A stretch of DNA of 64,000 nt, from assembly GCA_035362715.1 (NCBI GenBank), contig DAOSDU010000001.1:1-64000 (forward strand), read 5' to 3'. Under the pieces are notes generated by a model. The model was not told the DNA's origin, searched no databases, and was given only the letters and a program-made list of their open reading frames with translations. The DNA comes from Methanofastidiosum sp. GTDB lineage: Archaea > Methanobacteriota_B > Thermococci > Methanofastidiosales > Methanofastidiosaceae. Of this stretch, positions 62,515-64,000 are shown in pieces (position 1 is the first letter of the stretch; each line of letters opens with the position of its first letter). Position numbers and translations under genes: made by a program.

Positions 62515-64000
62515 CTAAAATTCGTCTATCTTAGTTTGCTTTAATCCTCTTTCATCATAATGTTTTCCAGAAACTAGAGCTTCGGAAATTCTTTCTCCCA
62601 ATATTTTTTTAATAGAAGGTAGATTATCGATGTTCACCATATTTCTATTTTTTATTCCCTCGTTATATAATCTTCTGGCTCTTATCCTTCCAATACCTTT
62701 TAGTTCAACAAGATCTATTAATTCTTCTTTAATACCATATTTGACTCTCGTTCTTAAAGTTTTTATTTGGGAAACATTTCTCCTAAATATATGGCCTATT
62801 CTTTCAAGTGAATACAAAAGCCAATCCATATTATCTCTAAGTCTCTGTAAATCTCCCTCGCCAATCCCATATTTTAATACTAATACCTCTTCTTTTTCTT
62901 CGTTTATCCAATCATAAAAAAGCATTGCCGTTTTGAATTGGGATATGAAAAATTCAAATTCTGCTTCTTCGTAAGTGGAATCAGGAATATCTGTAATAAT
63001 CTTCTCCCAGAACTCTGAAAGTGCTTCATGATAAACTTCAAACTCTTTTTTTCTTAAGTAAAGCGTTGGCATATCAGGAGTAGCACATAGTAAATGAAGG
63101 ATTCCTATATCATTAAATCTGTCTTTCAGTATGCCATCTCTCATTATAATTGCAGATTTAGGGTCAATGTATAGTTTTGAGACTACAGAACCCAAAGGAG
63201 TTGATGAAAAATCTTTTTCTAAAAGGCTATTTTCTATTAAAAAATCAAGGTTCTTATCGATTAAGGGAACAATTAATTCAGGATCTTCCTTAAAGGCATA
63301 AAATGTTCTATTGAAGAAATTGTGTAGGTCTCCTCTGTCTTTAACGAATTCTGATGCAATAAGAGAAAGAACATGTGCCCTTAATCCACCTTCAGTTGCA
63401 AGTTTTGACGATATTGGGAAGGGTTCAGATTCTATATATTCTTTAAACAAAAAATCTTTTTCTTCTTCTCTTTTTGCAATTAATATAGCCTCACCAGTAG
63501 AATCATATTTTGGCCTTCCAGCCCTCCCCATCATTTGGGCTATTTCAATTCTAGGTATCTTTATTGATCCAAAATTTGAATCAAATCGAAAATAATCCTT
63601 TATTATAACTCTCCTTGCAGGTAGATTTACGCCAGCTGCAAGAGTAGGAGTTGCTACGATGATTTTTATTAAATTATTAATGAAAAAATCTTCAACTTTT
63701 TTTCTGTCTTCGGATAATAAACCAGCGTGATGAAATCCTATCCCATGCCGAAATAATTTTTCTAGCTTCTTGCCAGATGTAGTATCTGAAAATCCTCCTT
63801 CGTTATTAAGTATAGAAAATCTTTTTGCGAGCTTTTCTGATGTAGATTCGGCTGCTCTTCTACTATTTACAAAAATTAAAACCTGGCCTTCGTCATCTAT
63901 AGAATCTTTTGATAACTGGTAAACTGGGTCTTCTACAGGCCCAATATCTTTTTCTTCATTTTCAAAAAATATTATCTTATTTAGGAGAACTCCTTTCTTC
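62515..64000 (-). CDS. Ski2-like DNA helicase Hel308 (N-terminus outside window)
   Basis: About 494 C-terminal residues, open to the window edge with no stop. Visible are VLIFVNSRRAAEST (motif IV region), FRHGIGFHHAGLLSEDR, IVATPTLAAGVNLPARRVII (motif V) and IEIAQMMGRAGRPKYD (motif VI), then the winged-helix, ratchet and a C-terminal helix-hairpin-helix ELKGIGRIRARRLYNEGI typical of Hel308, which acts on stalled forks. The N-terminal Walker motifs lie beyond base 64000. The start cannot be given. Confidence 0.93.
   Translation of the reverse strand, partial: KKGVLLNKIIFFENEEKDIGPVEDPVYQLSKDSIDDEGQVLIFVNSRRAAESTSEKLAKRFSILNNEGGFSDTTSGKKLEKLFRHGIGFHHAGLLSEDRKKVEDFFINNLIKIIVATPTLAAGVNLPARRVIIKDYFRFDSNFGSIKIPRIEIAQMMGRAGRPKYDSTGEAILIAKREEEKDFLFKEYIESEPFPISSKLATEGGLRAHVLSLIASEFVKDRGDLHNFFNRTFYAFKEDPELIVPLIDKNLDFLIENSLLEKDFSSTPLGSVVSKLYIDPKSAIIMRDGILKDRFNDIGILHLLCATPDMPTLYLRKKEFEVYHEALSEFWEKIITDIPDSTYEEAEFEFFISQFKTAMLFYDWINEEKEEVLVLKYGIGEGDLQRLRDNMDWLLYSLERIGHIFRRNVSQIKTLRTRVKYGIKEELIDLVELKGIGRIRARRLYNEGIKNRNMVNIDNLPSIKKILGERISEALVSGKHYDERGLKQTKIDEF

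Noticed and set aside
1..64000. tRNA and rRNA genes
   Set aside because: No T-loop-like GGTTCRAATCC pattern with a plausible cloverleaf and no rRNA core sequences were found on reading both strands; a covariance-model scan would settle this.

Overview
The window is one compact stretch (about two thirds A+T) of an archaeal chromosome. Archaeal markers are a TATA-binding protein, a complete A-type ATPase operon (H-I-K-E-C-F-A-B-D), Hel308 and XPB helicases, an ATP-dependent DNA ligase, a RecJ-like DHH protein with an N-terminal OB fold, Trm1, Sec61-beta, tRNA-dependent asparagine synthesis (GatCAB with AspRS), archaeosine precursor genes, and TATA-box promoters with many leaderless or GGTGAT-type starts. 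An F420-hydrogenase-like locus (frhA, frhD, fused frhG-frhB), a nickel lactate racemase homologue and a ferredoxin-thioredoxin-reductase/rubredoxin protein fit an anaerobic, methanogen-related euryarchaeon. The exact lineage cannot be fixed from sequence alone; an uncultured low-GC group such as Methanofastidiosa is only a guess.

Layout. 1-2313: preQ0/archaeosine precursor genes queC (cut by the window), mptA, queE, queD. 2391-6823: pyrF, pyrE, pyrD and two amidohydrolase-type genes, probably one operon read leftwards from a promoter near 6930. 7017-9505: a CRISPR array of 38 repeats, followed rightwards by its leader and a complete type I-B cas set (cas2, cas1, cas4, cas3, cas5, cas7/cst2, cas8/cst1, cas6) reading towards the array. 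17633-21444: recJ-like and trm1 genes that have undergone a local duplication, leaving a truncated trm1 copy, a recJ scar and a DUF1638-like gene between 190-bp direct repeats. 21990-22777: a thiol-redox pair. 23073-27746: a carotenoid cluster (phytoene desaturase, phytoene synthase, UbiA-type prenyltransferase) plus an MFS transporter. 27743-37077: assorted genes (DUF354, MoaD-like, AIM24-like, XPB, ArsR-type regulator with a membrane partner, LarA, aminotransferase, AI-2E-type membrane protein). 37115-44984: the A-ATPase operon. 45125-50920: TBP, BioY with a BirA-type operator, DNA ligase, and two membrane or extracytoplasmic proteins. 51132-54387: the hydrogenase locus. 54494-60424: threonine synthase, then gatC-gatA-gatB-aspS. 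60492-64000: CBS protein, Sec61-beta, a coiled-coil protein, and Hel308 running off the right edge.

The most unusual items are the recJ-trm1 duplication with its shared bidirectional TATA box and an overprinted C-terminus, the FrhG-FrhB fusion, two amidohydrolases inside a pyrimidine operon with a class-1A-like dihydroorotate dehydrogenase, a carotenoid cluster in an apparent anaerobe, and a tandem duplication of the two oldest CRISPR spacers. No tRNA, rRNA or insertion sequence was recognised. All functional calls come from reading motifs and context; no database search was run.
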